From Hymenobacter cellulosivorans (GTDB lineage: Bacteria > Bacteroidota > Bacteroidia > Cytophagales > Hymenobacteraceae), in the NCBI RefSeq assembly GCF_022919135.1, contig NZ_CP095049.1:3352501-3416500 (forward strand): DNA of 64,000 nucleotides, read 5' to 3'. Positions 17,474 to 26,230 of the stretch are shown piece by piece. Within the stretch, counting starts at the first letter, position 1. Every line of letters starts with the position of its first letter. The notes beneath the pieces were generated by a model, which did not search any database, had not been told where the DNA came from, and saw only the letters and a list, made by a program, of their open reading frames with translations. The position numbers were made by a program, and so were the translations under genes.

Positions 17474-17974
17474 TTACTGGACGACGGTGTAGCGGATGCG
17501 GAAGGAGCCATTGCTGAAGGGCAGCAATTCGCCGCGCGTACTCCAGCGCTGGTCCCGGCGCAGGGTAGTTTGGAAGCGGCCTTCCAGAACGCGCTGTACC
17601 GTGTCGAGTCGGGTAACTTCTACGCTGGAAGGCTCGGCTACCCCGGTCGTGGAATAGTTGTCCACGATTACGTCGCCGCCCACCAGTTCCAACCATTCGG
17701 CCTGGGCTGCTACCGTGGTGCCCTGCGTAGGTGCCTCGAAATCGAGCCGCAGGTACGCTTCGGGCATGTTTGCCTGGTTTTGGTTTCCGTATACGTGAAA
17801 TTTCTTGGTTGTGCGCACATACACGCCCGAGCCCGGCACGGTCCAGGCTTGGCCAGCCTTTTGGGCTTTTACAAAAAACTCGGGCTGCGTTTCCGGGGTG
17901 GCCGATTCCTCCTCACACGCTGTGGCGCCCAGCAGAAGCAGGCCCATCAGCAGCGGATATAACGTCGTTTTCAT
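17474..17974 (-). CDS. Hypothetical lipoprotein
   Basis: A 166-residue protein with a lipoprotein signal (LLMGLLLLGATAC, lipid-anchored Cys 20). The mature region is predicted to be beta-rich, with a short charged linker (EEESATPETQPEF) after the anchor. It resembles small Bacteroidota lipoproteins of unknown function. It converges with the kinase at 15569-17410 and is divergent from the hybrid kinase that follows. Confidence 0.7.
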   Translation of the reverse strand: MKTTLYPLLMGLLLLGATACEEESATPETQPEFFVKAQKAGQAWTVPGSGVYVRTTKKFHVYGNQNQANMPEAYLRLDFEAPTQGTTVAAQAEWLELVGGDVIVDNYSTTGVAEPSSVEVTRLDTVQRVLEGRFQTTLRRDQRWSTRGELLPFSNGSFRIRYTVVQ

Positions 17975-18311
17975 AGCCAGTTAGTAGTTGTTGTTCTCAG
18001 CTAAGAGTGTACCCCGGTCCGAATAGTTGCAAGCCGCTTCACTTACTTTTCTCCCGGCGCTTCGAGCCCGGCCGGGTTGGTTGCCACCGGCTTTTGCCCA
18101 GAAGCCTGGTCAGATTCCGGGTTAGTTGTTAATTTTGCAGAAAGGCTGAGCAGTAGCTACTTATTGGTGTTGCCGGTTGTGGGCGGGCGCCAGGGTAGCG
18201 GTAGGGCATACGGGCTGGCTGGGTTGTGGTGCCGCAGGGCTGAAATCTATAGTATCGAGGGTTCGGGAAAATTATGCTACTTGCCCTTACACCTCCCATC
18301 CGACGATTATT
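17975..18311. promoter_or_regulatory. Divergent promoter region with TAATTTTG box
   Basis: This 337-base stretch separates the lipoprotein (minus) and the hybrid kinase (plus). TAATTTTG at 18130-18137 is an exact -7 consensus on the plus strand, which would leave a leader of about 165 bases before GTG 18312. Nothing else was recognised. Confidence 0.4.
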
Positions 18312-21300
18312 GTGAACGAGCAATTTTCTATCAACTCCACGTATCCCTGGGAGACGGACTTGCAGTTGGTGCAACAGGTTTTCGACGCGGTGGCGGTGCT
18401 TGATGAGCAAGGGAATATTCTGTGGAGCAATGCCGGCCTGACTAAGCTGGTAGGCTACTCACCCGCCGAGCTGCGCCAGCAGGCCGCCTGGACCGTGCTC
18501 GGGGGCAGCGGTGCGGGCCGGGTCCCGGCTGCCTATCTGCGGGAGCAGCTGAGTGCCCAGGCCGCGTTTCGCTACGAGGCCCTGCTGCCGCATTCCAACA
18601 GCTCGTTCCAATGGGCGCGGGTCAAGGTGCAGCCCCTGCCGCCGACGGCCGCGCCTGGGCGGTTTGTGGCCCTGCTGGAGCGGCTAGTTGATTCCAAGGT
18701 AACCCAACAGGCGTTGGCCGAAAGTGAAGTGCGGTTTAGGTACCTAACCGAGCATGTTCCCGGCGTGTTGTTTCAGTGGCGCGAAAACCACGGCAAGCCG
18801 TCCGGTCTGGTGTATGTGAGCCCGCGCCTGCGGGATATTTTCGGCATCGTACTCACCCCGGAGCAGTCCCTTGAGGAGTTTATTCACCCCGCCGACCGGC
18901 CGCGCTGGAAAGCGGCCATGCAGCAGGCCCGCCAGCAGGGTGACAGCTGGTCCTTTGAGGGCCGCCTGCTGGTGCCCGGGCAACCGTTACGCTGGTGCCG
19001 CGGTACGGCCGTCCGCTCCCTCTCCGATGCTGATGGCAGCCTGCACAGCGGAATTCTGGTAGATGTAACGGCCCTGAAGCAGGCCGAGCAAGCCCTGTGG
19101 GCCAATGAGCAGCGCTGGCAGCTGGCCATGGAGCGGTTCGGCGACGGGGCCTGGGAATTCAACTACCAAACCGGCGAAGAGTATTTCTCGGCCGCGTACC
19201 AAGCCATGCTGGGGTACAGTGAGGAAGAATTTGCCCAAGACCACCAAAGCTGGCTTTCTCACGTTCACCCCGATGATATTGCCGTCAGTTTGCAGGCCTC
19301 AGACGCGTATCTGGCGGGCAAAGAGCCCATTTACTCTGTAGAGCGCCGCCTGCGCTGCCAGAACGGGGAGTATAAGTGGGTGCTGACCCGCGGCCTGGTT
19401 ACCAAGGTTGATGCCGAAGGTAAGCCGCTGATTATGACCGGCGTCCATACCGACATTTCGGCCATCAAGTCGGCCAATTCCGCCCTGGAAGCCTCGCGGC
19501 TGCGGCTTTCTTCTACCATTGCCAACTTTCAGGAAGGCATTCTGCTGGTCGATGAGCACCACCGGGTGGTGCTGGCCAATGACGCCATCTGTCGGCTGTT
19601 TAACAGCCAGACCACTGCCGCCGGGCTCGTGGGCCTCGATGCCCGCAAGTTTGGGAAGCAGGCCAAAAACCGCTTCCGCGACGAGGCCGACTTCGTGGCG
19701 CGCTACGCAGAGCTGATTGAGCAGCAGCAGCTGGTCACGGGTGAAATTTTCGCCCTGAAGCAGGGCCGTACCCTGCAGGGCGACTTTGTGCCCATTCACA
19801 TCGACGACCAGTACATCGGCTACCTGTGGAAGTTTCAGGACATCACCGAGCGGCACAACAGTGAAGACAAGCTGCGCCGCCGCGAGGAAAAATACCGCAG
19901 CATTATCGAATACATGAAGCTGGGGCTGGTGGAAATGGACATGGATGGGGAAATAACCTACGTCAACCAGGCCTTTTGCGACATTACCGGCTTTGCCTTC
20001 GACGAGTTCCTGCACCAGCAGGCCATGCAGCGGGTGGTCAGTGCCGAGGATATGCAGCTCCTGATGCAAAAGAACGCCGACCGGGCCCGGGGCATCTCCG
20101 ACACTTATGAGCTGACGATTACCAGCAAAGCCGGGCGGCGCAAGTGGCTGCTTATCAGCGCCGCCCCGGTCTACAATGATGCCCGGGAAGTGTACGGCTC
20201 CATCGGCATCACCCTCGATATTACCGACCGCAAAGAGCTGGAGCACAACCTGCGCACGGCCAAGGAGTCGGCCGAGGAATCGGCGCGCAGCAAGGAGCTG
20301 TTTCTGGCCAACATGAGCCACGAAATCCGCACGCCCATGAACGCCATTCTGGGCATGGGGCAGCTGCTGGCCAAAACGCCGCTCGACGCCGAGCAGCAAA
20401 ACTACCTGCGGGCCATTGCCACCTCGGGCGAAAACCTGCTGGTCATCATCAACGACATTCTGGATTTGTCTAAAATCGGGGCCAGCCAGTTGTTTATCGA
20501 GCGGATTGGCTTCAGCGTGACGACCCTGCTCCAGCAAATCGAAAAGAGCCTGCACTTCAAGGCCGAGGAAAAGGGTCTGCGCTTCCTGATTCAGGCCGAT
20601 GCCGACTTACCCCCGGTGTTGCTCGGCGACCCGTACCGCATCACCCAGGTGCTGCTGAACCTAGCCGGCAACTCCATTAAGTTTACCGAAAAAGGGGAGG
20701 TATCCATTACCTGTGAGCTGGCGCGCCAAACGCCCGCGCATGTGGAGCTGCGCTTCACCGTAGCCGACACTGGTATTGGCATCGACGCCGACTTTCTGGG
20801 CAATATTTTTCAGGAATTCAGCCAGGAAGACTCGTCCGTGACCCGCAAGTTTGGGGGCACGGGTCTGGGGCTGAGCATCAGCCGTAGCCTGGTAAACCTG
20901 ATGGGCGGCGAAATTGCTATTGTCAGCCAGAAAAACGAAGGCACCCGCAGCTCCTTCACGCTGCTGCTGCCCGTAGGAGCGGAAAAGGACCTGCCCCAAA
21001 AAGCTCCTATTACCGCCGATATCCGGGAGCGGCTGCGTGGCAAGCGGGTGCTGCTCACTGAGGATAATGCCTTCAACCGGCAGATTGCCAAGGGTTTTTT
21101 GCAAAATGCAGCCTTGCACGTTACGGAAGCCGAAAACGGTGCCGTGGCCGTGGAGCTAGCCCGTCAGCAGGCCTTCGACCTGATACTGATGGACGTGCAG
21201 ATGCCGATTATGAACGGCCTGGAAGCCACCGCCCAGCTCCGCGAAGAGCTGCGCCTGACTACGCCCATCATTGCCCTTACGGCCAATGCCATTAAGGGCG

Positions 21301-21812
21301 AACGGGAAAAATGCCTGCGCGCCGGCATGAACGACTACCTCTCCAAGCCGTTTCAGGAGGACGATCTGCTAAAAGTCATCAGCTACTGGACCCTGGGCGA
21401 ACCCCTGGTGGGCAACTCCGTGCAGGAGCCGGGTGCCCCGGCTCTGACCGCTCCGCTGTATAACCTGGCCTTGATTTACCAGATTGGGCAGGGCGACCCG
21501 GATTTCACGGTGCTGATGCTGGAATCGTTTGTAGAAGGCGCCCAGGAAGCCGTGCGCGACCTGCGTCAGGCTCAGCAAACCCAGAATGTCGAGCTGCTGC
21601 GGGCCACAACCCACAAGCTCAAGCCCAGTCTGGAGCATCTACAGGTACACCTGATTCTGCCCGTGGTACAGCAGCTTGATACCTGGTCTGGTGCCTTCGA
21701 CCAAGCCCACCTTAGTCCCCTAATTGACCGTACCAGCCACGTGCTGCAGCGCCTGATTGGCCACCTGAACGTGGAGCTGCAGGATGCCCGTCTGAGCGTG
21801 GGGCCCGGGTAG
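18312..21812 (+). CDS. Hybrid sensor histidine kinase: multi-PAS, HisKA, HATPase, REC, Hpt
   Basis: A 1166-residue soluble phosphorelay protein. About five PAS/PAC modules fill residues 1-640. HisKA follows with MSHEIRTPMNAILG (His 670), then the ATPase domain (NSIKF, DTGIGI, GTGLGLSI), a receiver domain with MDVQMP (Asp 961) and KPF, and a C-terminal Hpt domain with THKLKPS (His 1101). It could thus carry phosphate through all four relay steps by itself. I chose GTG 18312 (VNEQFSINS) because the PAS region begins soon after; an in-frame extension upstream lacks conserved sequence. No DNA-binding partner is near. Confidence 0.88.
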   Translation: MNEQFSINSTYPWETDLQLVQQVFDAVAVLDEQGNILWSNAGLTKLVGYSPAELRQQAAWTVLGGSGAGRVPAAYLREQLSAQAAFRYEALLPHSNSSFQWARVKVQPLPPTAAPGRFVALLERLVDSKVTQQALAESEVRFRYLTEHVPGVLFQWRENHGKPSGLVYVSPRLRDIFGIVLTPEQSLEEFIHPADRPRWKAAMQQARQQGDSWSFEGRLLVPGQPLRWCRGTAVRSLSDADGSLHSGILVDVTALKQAEQALWANEQRWQLAMERFGDGAWEFNYQTGEEYFSAAYQAMLGYSEEEFAQDHQSWLSHVHPDDIAVSLQASDAYLAGKEPIYSVERRLRCQNGEYKWVLTRGLVTKVDAEGKPLIMTGVHTDISAIKSANSALEASRLRLSSTIANFQEGILLVDEHHRVVLANDAICRLFNSQTTAAGLVGLDARKFGKQAKNRFRDEADFVARYAELIEQQQLVTGEIFALKQGRTLQGDFVPIHIDDQYIGYLWKFQDITERHNSEDKLRRREEKYRSIIEYMKLGLVEMDMDGEITYVNQAFCDITGFAFDEFLHQQAMQRVVSAEDMQLLMQKNADRARGISDTYELTITSKAGRRKWLLISAAPVYNDAREVYGSIGITLDITDRKELEHNLRTAKESAEESARSKELFLANMSHEIRTPMNAILGMGQLLAKTPLDAEQQNYLRAIATSGENLLVIINDILDLSKIGASQLFIERIGFSVTTLLQQIEKSLHFKAEEKGLRFLIQADADLPPVLLGDPYRITQVLLNLAGNSIKFTEKGEVSITCELARQTPAHVELRFTVADTGIGIDADFLGNIFQEFSQEDSSVTRKFGGTGLGLSISRSLVNLMGGEIAIVSQKNEGTRSSFTLLLPVGAEKDLPQKAPITADIRERLRGKRVLLTEDNAFNRQIAKGFLQNAALHVTEAENGAVAVELARQQAFDLILMDVQMPIMNGLEATAQLREELRLTTPIIALTANAIKGEREKCLRAGMNDYLSKPFQEDDLLKVISYWTLGEPLVGNSVQEPGAPALTAPLYNLALIYQIGQGDPDFTVLMLESFVEGAQEAVRDLRQAQQTQNVELLRATTHKLKPSLEHLQVHLILPVVQQLDTWSGAFDQAHLSPLIDRTSHVLQRLIGHLNVELQDARLSVGPG

Positions 21813-21834
21813 CGTGCCCCACGCTCAGGCTGTT
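21792..21834. terminator. Terminator overlapping the kinase stop codon
   Basis: CTGAGCGTGGGGC (21792-21804) and GCCCCACGCTCAG (21816-21828) are perfect 13-bp arms. The kinase TAG lies in the loop, and the right arm is followed by GCTGTTTTA. It sits between convergent genes. Confidence 0.8.
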
Positions 21835-22545
21835 TTAGGCGGCACCCACCGAGGATTGCCACGGGCCCAGTACTTGGCGCAGCCGCTGGGTCATGTCCCG
21901 GGCTTCCTGTTCGATGGCCTGCTTTACCCGACTAGCTTCTTCCGGCGAAGGAGGAGTTAGCCGCGTCAGCGTAGCGCTCAGCGTCTGCATCCACCGGACG
22001 GAATCTTCTACTGCCTCGTAGATGTCAGTGGCGATGGGCACACTCTGGGCTGCGGCCCGATATAGCTCCAGCAGCCCGACCGTGAGGCGGGAATAGGCTT
22101 CCAGCAGCCGCTGGTCTTCGAGATTAATGGGCTGGGGGTGATGATCGGCAATGGCCAGAATGCCAATGTTGAAGCCATCGGGTGTTTTGAGCGGAATACC
22201 CACGAAGAACTGCAGGTTGAGCAGCTCAATTTCCGCCGATTGAATCAGCTGGCAGGGTTCTTTGCGCAGGTTTTCGAATATAGTGGCGTGGTCCTGCAGA
22301 ATGGCTACGGAGCACAGGCTGTAGTCGCGGGCCAGGTGCTCGGCGCCAAGCCAGCCGGCCGTGAAGCGAAACCAGACCGACTCTGCCTCGACCAGGGATA
22401 AAAATGAAATAGGAACCCGGCATAGGCAGGCAGCCAGGGCTACTAACTCGTCAAATACTTGCTCGTGCAGGTTGCCCAAGCTGCGGTAACGGGCCACGGC
22501 CCGGAGCCTAGCTGCTTCGTTTGGAGGAATAAGATTGACATTCAT
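21835..22545 (-). CDS. GAF-domain protein
   Basis: A 236-residue cytoplasmic protein. Residues about 25-170 form a GAF domain of the kind found in bacterial light or redox sensors (FDELVALAACLCRVPISFLS, ARDYSLCSVAI, FFVGIPLKTPDGFNIGILAI). The last 60 residues are helical, perhaps a coiled coil. No kinase or output domain follows, so it may modulate a partner such as the neighbouring hybrid kinase. That link is only by position. Confidence 0.8.
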   Translation of the reverse strand: MNVNLIPPNEAARLRAVARYRSLGNLHEQVFDELVALAACLCRVPISFLSLVEAESVWFRFTAGWLGAEHLARDYSLCSVAILQDHATIFENLRKEPCQLIQSAEIELLNLQFFVGIPLKTPDGFNIGILAIADHHPQPINLEDQRLLEAYSRLTVGLLELYRAAAQSVPIATDIYEAVEDSVRWMQTLSATLTRLTPPSPEEASRVKQAIEQEARDMTQRLRQVLGPWQSSVGAA

Positions 22546-22928
22546 AAGAGTCTAGCAAGCGGATCGGTCGTTATTATAATTAAGTCAATGTAGTATAAAA
22601 ACGCAAATATTCTACCAACGCGTACCACAGGGCAGGTGGCAGCAGCATGGGGTAGCCACCAGATTCTTCTGTGCCGCGGTGGGAGGGGAGCAGCTCGCGT
22701 CTGAGGGGTTCTGAGCAGCCCCGCGTTTTCTCTAACCGAGAGTACTCCCGCGTTTTTTGCGCCGGGGCAGGCGGGTAATAATTTGTTGGTTATTTGTTGT
22801 GATTTCATTAACCTTACTCATCAAAACCCGGTGTCGCCTTGGGAACGTTCGGGGTATTTATGCAAAAACCTCGTCCAGGGCCTCGAAAACGCCATTTTTG
22901 TATCACGCTCTTTTTTTTGCCTTTTTAC

Positions 22929-22942
22929 ACAAACGATTGTGA
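22929..22942 (+). promoter_or_regulatory. LacI-type operator 1 (susC)
   Basis: CACAAACGATTGTG, identical to the consensus; near-palindrome with central CG. It directly follows TTTTTA, at the place expected for the transcription start. Confidence 0.8.
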
Positions 22943-22955
22943 ATCCAAATAATGC

Positions 22956-22969
22956 ACAAACGATTGTGT
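22956..22969 (+). promoter_or_regulatory. LacI-type operator 2 (susC)
   Basis: CACAAACGATTGTG, identical to operator 1 and 27 bases from it, in the susC leader. The two copies could allow cooperative binding. Confidence 0.8.
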
Positions 22970-23002
22970 TATAAACTCTCCAATTCCCACAAACTTTTTT
23001 TT

Positions 23003-26000
23003 ATGAAAAAGCCAGTACCCAAAATGGGTCGGATTACCCTTCCGGCTTTGCTCTGCTGCCTGCCCCTGCAGTCTGCTCTGGCAGAAACAGTGGTAGCTTC
23101 TTCCGAGGTTCTTGCCGTGGCTGCGCCAGCTGATATTCCCGTTACCGGCCGCGTAGTAGATGAAACTGGCGCCGGTCTGCCCGGCGTAAACGTAATCGTA
23201 AAAGGTACCAATGTAGGAGTGCAGACCGATGCTGAGGGCCGCTTCAGCCTCACGGCTCCCGACAACGGGACATTGGTCTTTTCATTTGTGGGCTACGCGT
23301 CCCGGGAAGTGCCCGTCAATGGGCAAGCTACGATGAACGTGGCATTGGCGCCCGACGCAAAAAGCCTGTCGGAAGTGGTAGTGGTGGGCTACTTAACCGA
23401 AGACCGCCAGAACGTGAGCAGCTCGGTGAGCAGCCTCGACGTGCGCGAAGCCAGCAAGGCTCCAGTGGCCACTGCTACCCAGGCTTTGCAAGGGCGGGTT
23501 TCGGGGGTACAGGTGACGGGCTCGGGCGGACCGGGTGATGCGCCCATCGTCAACATTCGCGGTATCGGCACCCTGGGCAACGCCAGCAGCGGCCCGCTCT
23601 ACGTTATCGACGGACTCTGGACCGATAACATCCGCGACCTGAACCCCAACGACATTGAGAGCCTGACGGTGCTCAAGGATGCTTCCTCGACGGCCGTGTA
23701 CGGCTCGCGCGGGGCCAATGGGGTTATCCAGATTACCACTAAGAAAGGCCGGGCCGGAGTGCCCACCATCAGCTTCAACGGCTACCGCGGGGTCGACCAG
23801 GTGTACAAGCGCTACAACCTGACCAACGCCAGCGAGTGGGCCGACCGGGCCGTGCAAGCCTATGCCAATGCTAAAATCGACCCGCTGAATGCGGGGCAGA
23901 ACAGCTTGCCCGGGGCGGTGAAAGGGCCCGGAGGAGCCTTCGACCCCAACGTGGATACCGACTGGCAGAAGGAGTTCTTCCAAACCGGCACCTTGGAAGA
24001 CTATAACCTGTCGTTTTCGGGAGGTTCGGCGGGGGAGAAGTCGGCCACCAACTTCCTGATTTCGGGCGAGTACTTTCACCAGGAAGGCATTGTGAAAGGC
24101 CCGGACTTTAAACGCTACAGCCTGCGCCTGAACTCGGGCCTAACCCGGGGACGGTTTAAATTTCAGGAAAATGCCCAGCTGACTCACCTGGATGTGACGT
24201 TGCTCAATGGCCTGCCCTTCGTGGACGTGCTTATCATGCTGCCCAGCATTCCGGTTTACAATTCGGCCAACGAGGGTGGTTTCGGCACGGGCTCCCCCAT
24301 TCAGAACACGTTTGCCACCAACCCGATTGGGGCCCAGCAACTGCTGCGGCGCACGCAGTCGGACAACCGTCTGGCGGGCAACGTCAGCGCCGAGTACTCG
24401 ATTTTCGACTTTCTGACCTACCGGCTGAACGTGGCCCTGGACGGGCACACTTACAGCAATGCTGATGCCCAGAAAACCGGCATTCTGCGGCAGAATACCA
24501 CGATTCCCACGTCCTCACTGAACGAGTTTCTGGGCTACGACCTGTTTTTGCTGGGCGAGAATACGCTCAACTTCAACAAACGCTTCGGCGACCATAACAT
24601 CAATGCTCTGGCCGGTTACTCCGAGCAGAGCTTCCGCCAGCACGGGGTGCAGGCTACCGGGCAGGGCTACACCCCGGCTGGTGGCCAGTACTTTTTCGAG
24701 CTGAGCGCCGCCCCCAAAGTAGGGGGCATCCAGGGCTCCTCCTATAAGTTTACGAAGCGCTCCTACTTTGCCCAGGCCACCTACGACTTCAAGAACCGCT
24801 ACCTGCTGTCGGTCAGTGGCCGCCGCGACGGGTCGTCGCGCTTCCGGCCAGAAAACCGCTGGGGTAACTTCGGGGCCGCGTCCCTGGGCTGGCGCCTGAG
24901 CGAGGAAGAGTTTTTCAAAGGCACCTTGCCCCAAGTGAATAACCTGAAGCTGCGGGCCAGCTACGGCGCCAACGGCAACGATGCCGTAAACGGCGCCTAC
25001 GGCGGCAGCTACCTGACGGCCCCTATCGTGGGCCAGAACGTGAACTACGTCATCGGCACGGGCCAGAGTATTGTCAACGGCGCTACCCAGCTGGCCCTGC
25101 CCAGCCCCGACATCCGGTGGGAGGAACGCTACACCAAAGACGCCGGCCTGGACCTGGGCTTGTGGGACAACCGCATTACGCTGGCGGCTGATTACTACGT
25201 TTCGGAAACCCGCAACGCCCTGGCGCCAGTACAGGTGCTGACTTACCTGGGCCACTTCGGCACCACGCTTTACCAGAACGCGGGCACTATCGAAAACCGC
25301 GGCTTCGAGCTGGCCCTGGGCTACCACGAAAACCGCAAGGCTTTCACCTACGGTGCTGATTTTACCTTGACTACGGTGAAAAATGAGGTAACCTCGCTGC
25401 CCGTGAAAGGCCAGGTACTGGACGGCCCCGAGCTGCTGACCCGCTCGGAAGTGGGGCACTCCCTGGGCGAGTTTTACCTGATTCCATTTGACGGTATTTT
25501 CCAGTCGCAGGACGAAGTGGCCAACTACAAGAACGCGCAGGGCACCGTGATTCAGCCCTACGCCTCGGCCGGCGACGTGCGCTACCAGGATACCAACGGC
25601 GACGGCACCATCACCGACAGCGACGCCGTGTACTCAGGCCAGTCGATTCCGAATCTGCTAATGGGCTTGAACCTGAATGCTGCTTACAAGGGCTTCGACC
25701 TGTCGGTGTTCTTCAACTCATCGAGCGGCAACAAAGTGTTCAACCAGGCCCGGGTAGATTTGGAAGGCTACGTCGGCCCCAACAACTATAACGCCGACGT
25801 GCAGCCCTGGACGCCCGAAAATCCCTCGACCACCACGCCGCGCCTGCTGCAGGGTGGGGGCCCCGGCAACCTGGCCGTAGCGGCCTCCATGAACTCCAAA
25901 CGCAACACCACGCGCTGGCTCGAAGACGGCGCCTACACGCGCCTGCGCAACGTGCAGCTGGGTTATACCTTCCCCAAGGAGCTGACCAGCAAGGTGCCCA

Positions 26001-26170
26001 GCCTGAGCGGCGTGCGGCTCTACGTGACGGCCCGCAACCTGTTCACCATCACCGACTACTCGGGCTTCGACCCGGAAATCACCGGCACTGGCTTCTACAG
26101 CCGGGGCGTCGACATCAGCGCCTACCCCAACGTGCGCAGCTTCACCGGCGGCATTCAGCTCAACTTCTAA
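23003..26170 (+). CDS. SusC-like TonB-dependent outer-membrane transporter
   Basis: A 1055-residue beta-barrel for energised uptake of oligosaccharides, here probably arabino-oligosaccharides. A signal peptide is followed by a carboxypeptidase-D-like domain (about 50-130: VTGRVVDETGAGLPGVNV), a plug domain (about 135-240, with the TonB-box-like SEVVVVGY and VIDGLWTDNIRDLN) and the barrel, ending in LNF with terminal Phe. ATG 23003 (MKKPVPKMG) is preferred: the longer frame starts inside operator 2 and would spoil the signal peptide. SusD follows 60 bases downstream. Confidence 0.93.
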   Translation: MKKPVPKMGRITLPALLCCLPLQSALAETVVASSEVLAVAAPADIPVTGRVVDETGAGLPGVNVIVKGTNVGVQTDAEGRFSLTAPDNGTLVFSFVGYASREVPVNGQATMNVALAPDAKSLSEVVVVGYLTEDRQNVSSSVSSLDVREASKAPVATATQALQGRVSGVQVTGSGGPGDAPIVNIRGIGTLGNASSGPLYVIDGLWTDNIRDLNPNDIESLTVLKDASSTAVYGSRGANGVIQITTKKGRAGVPTISFNGYRGVDQVYKRYNLTNASEWADRAVQAYANAKIDPLNAGQNSLPGAVKGPGGAFDPNVDTDWQKEFFQTGTLEDYNLSFSGGSAGEKSATNFLISGEYFHQEGIVKGPDFKRYSLRLNSGLTRGRFKFQENAQLTHLDVTLLNGLPFVDVLIMLPSIPVYNSANEGGFGTGSPIQNTFATNPIGAQQLLRRTQSDNRLAGNVSAEYSIFDFLTYRLNVALDGHTYSNADAQKTGILRQNTTIPTSSLNEFLGYDLFLLGENTLNFNKRFGDHNINALAGYSEQSFRQHGVQATGQGYTPAGGQYFFELSAAPKVGGIQGSSYKFTKRSYFAQATYDFKNRYLLSVSGRRDGSSRFRPENRWGNFGAASLGWRLSEEEFFKGTLPQVNNLKLRASYGANGNDAVNGAYGGSYLTAPIVGQNVNYVIGTGQSIVNGATQLALPSPDIRWEERYTKDAGLDLGLWDNRITLAADYYVSETRNALAPVQVLTYLGHFGTTLYQNAGTIENRGFELALGYHENRKAFTYGADFTLTTVKNEVTSLPVKGQVLDGPELLTRSEVGHSLGEFYLIPFDGIFQSQDEVANYKNAQGTVIQPYASAGDVRYQDTNGDGTITDSDAVYSGQSIPNLLMGLNLNAAYKGFDLSVFFNSSSGNKVFNQARVDLEGYVGPNNYNADVQPWTPENPSTTTPRLLQGGGPGNLAVAASMNSKRNTTRWLEDGAYTRLRNVQLGYTFPKELTSKVPSLSGVRLYVTARNLFTITDYSGFDPEITGTGFYSRGVDISAYPNVRSFTGGIQLNF

Positions 26171-26177
26171 GGTCCGG

Positions 26178-26205
26178 CGGGGCCGCGCCTTACGCAGCGG
26201 CCCCG
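26178..26205 (+). other. Hairpin between susC and susD
   Basis: CGGGGCCGC and GCGGCCCCG are perfect 9-bp arms with a 10-base loop. No U-run follows, so it is more likely to protect the susC message end or reduce read-through than to end transcription fully. Confidence 0.55.
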
Positions 26206-26230
26206 ATTCCACTCAATTCCCGCTACTTCC

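Larger units (their letters stand above)
22546..23002. promoter_or_regulatory. Upstream control region of susC
   Basis: This 457-base stretch lies between divergent genes. It ends in two operators for the LacI-type regulator (22929-22942 and 22956-22969). A T-rich tract stands just before them (TTTTTACA abuts operator 1), and TTTTTG at 22895-22900 could be a -33 element. The far left part shows nothing recognisable. Confidence 0.5.

Noticed and set aside
22952..23002. Longer SusC start at 22952
   Set aside because: That ATG overlaps operator 2 and the added residues disrupt the signal peptide.
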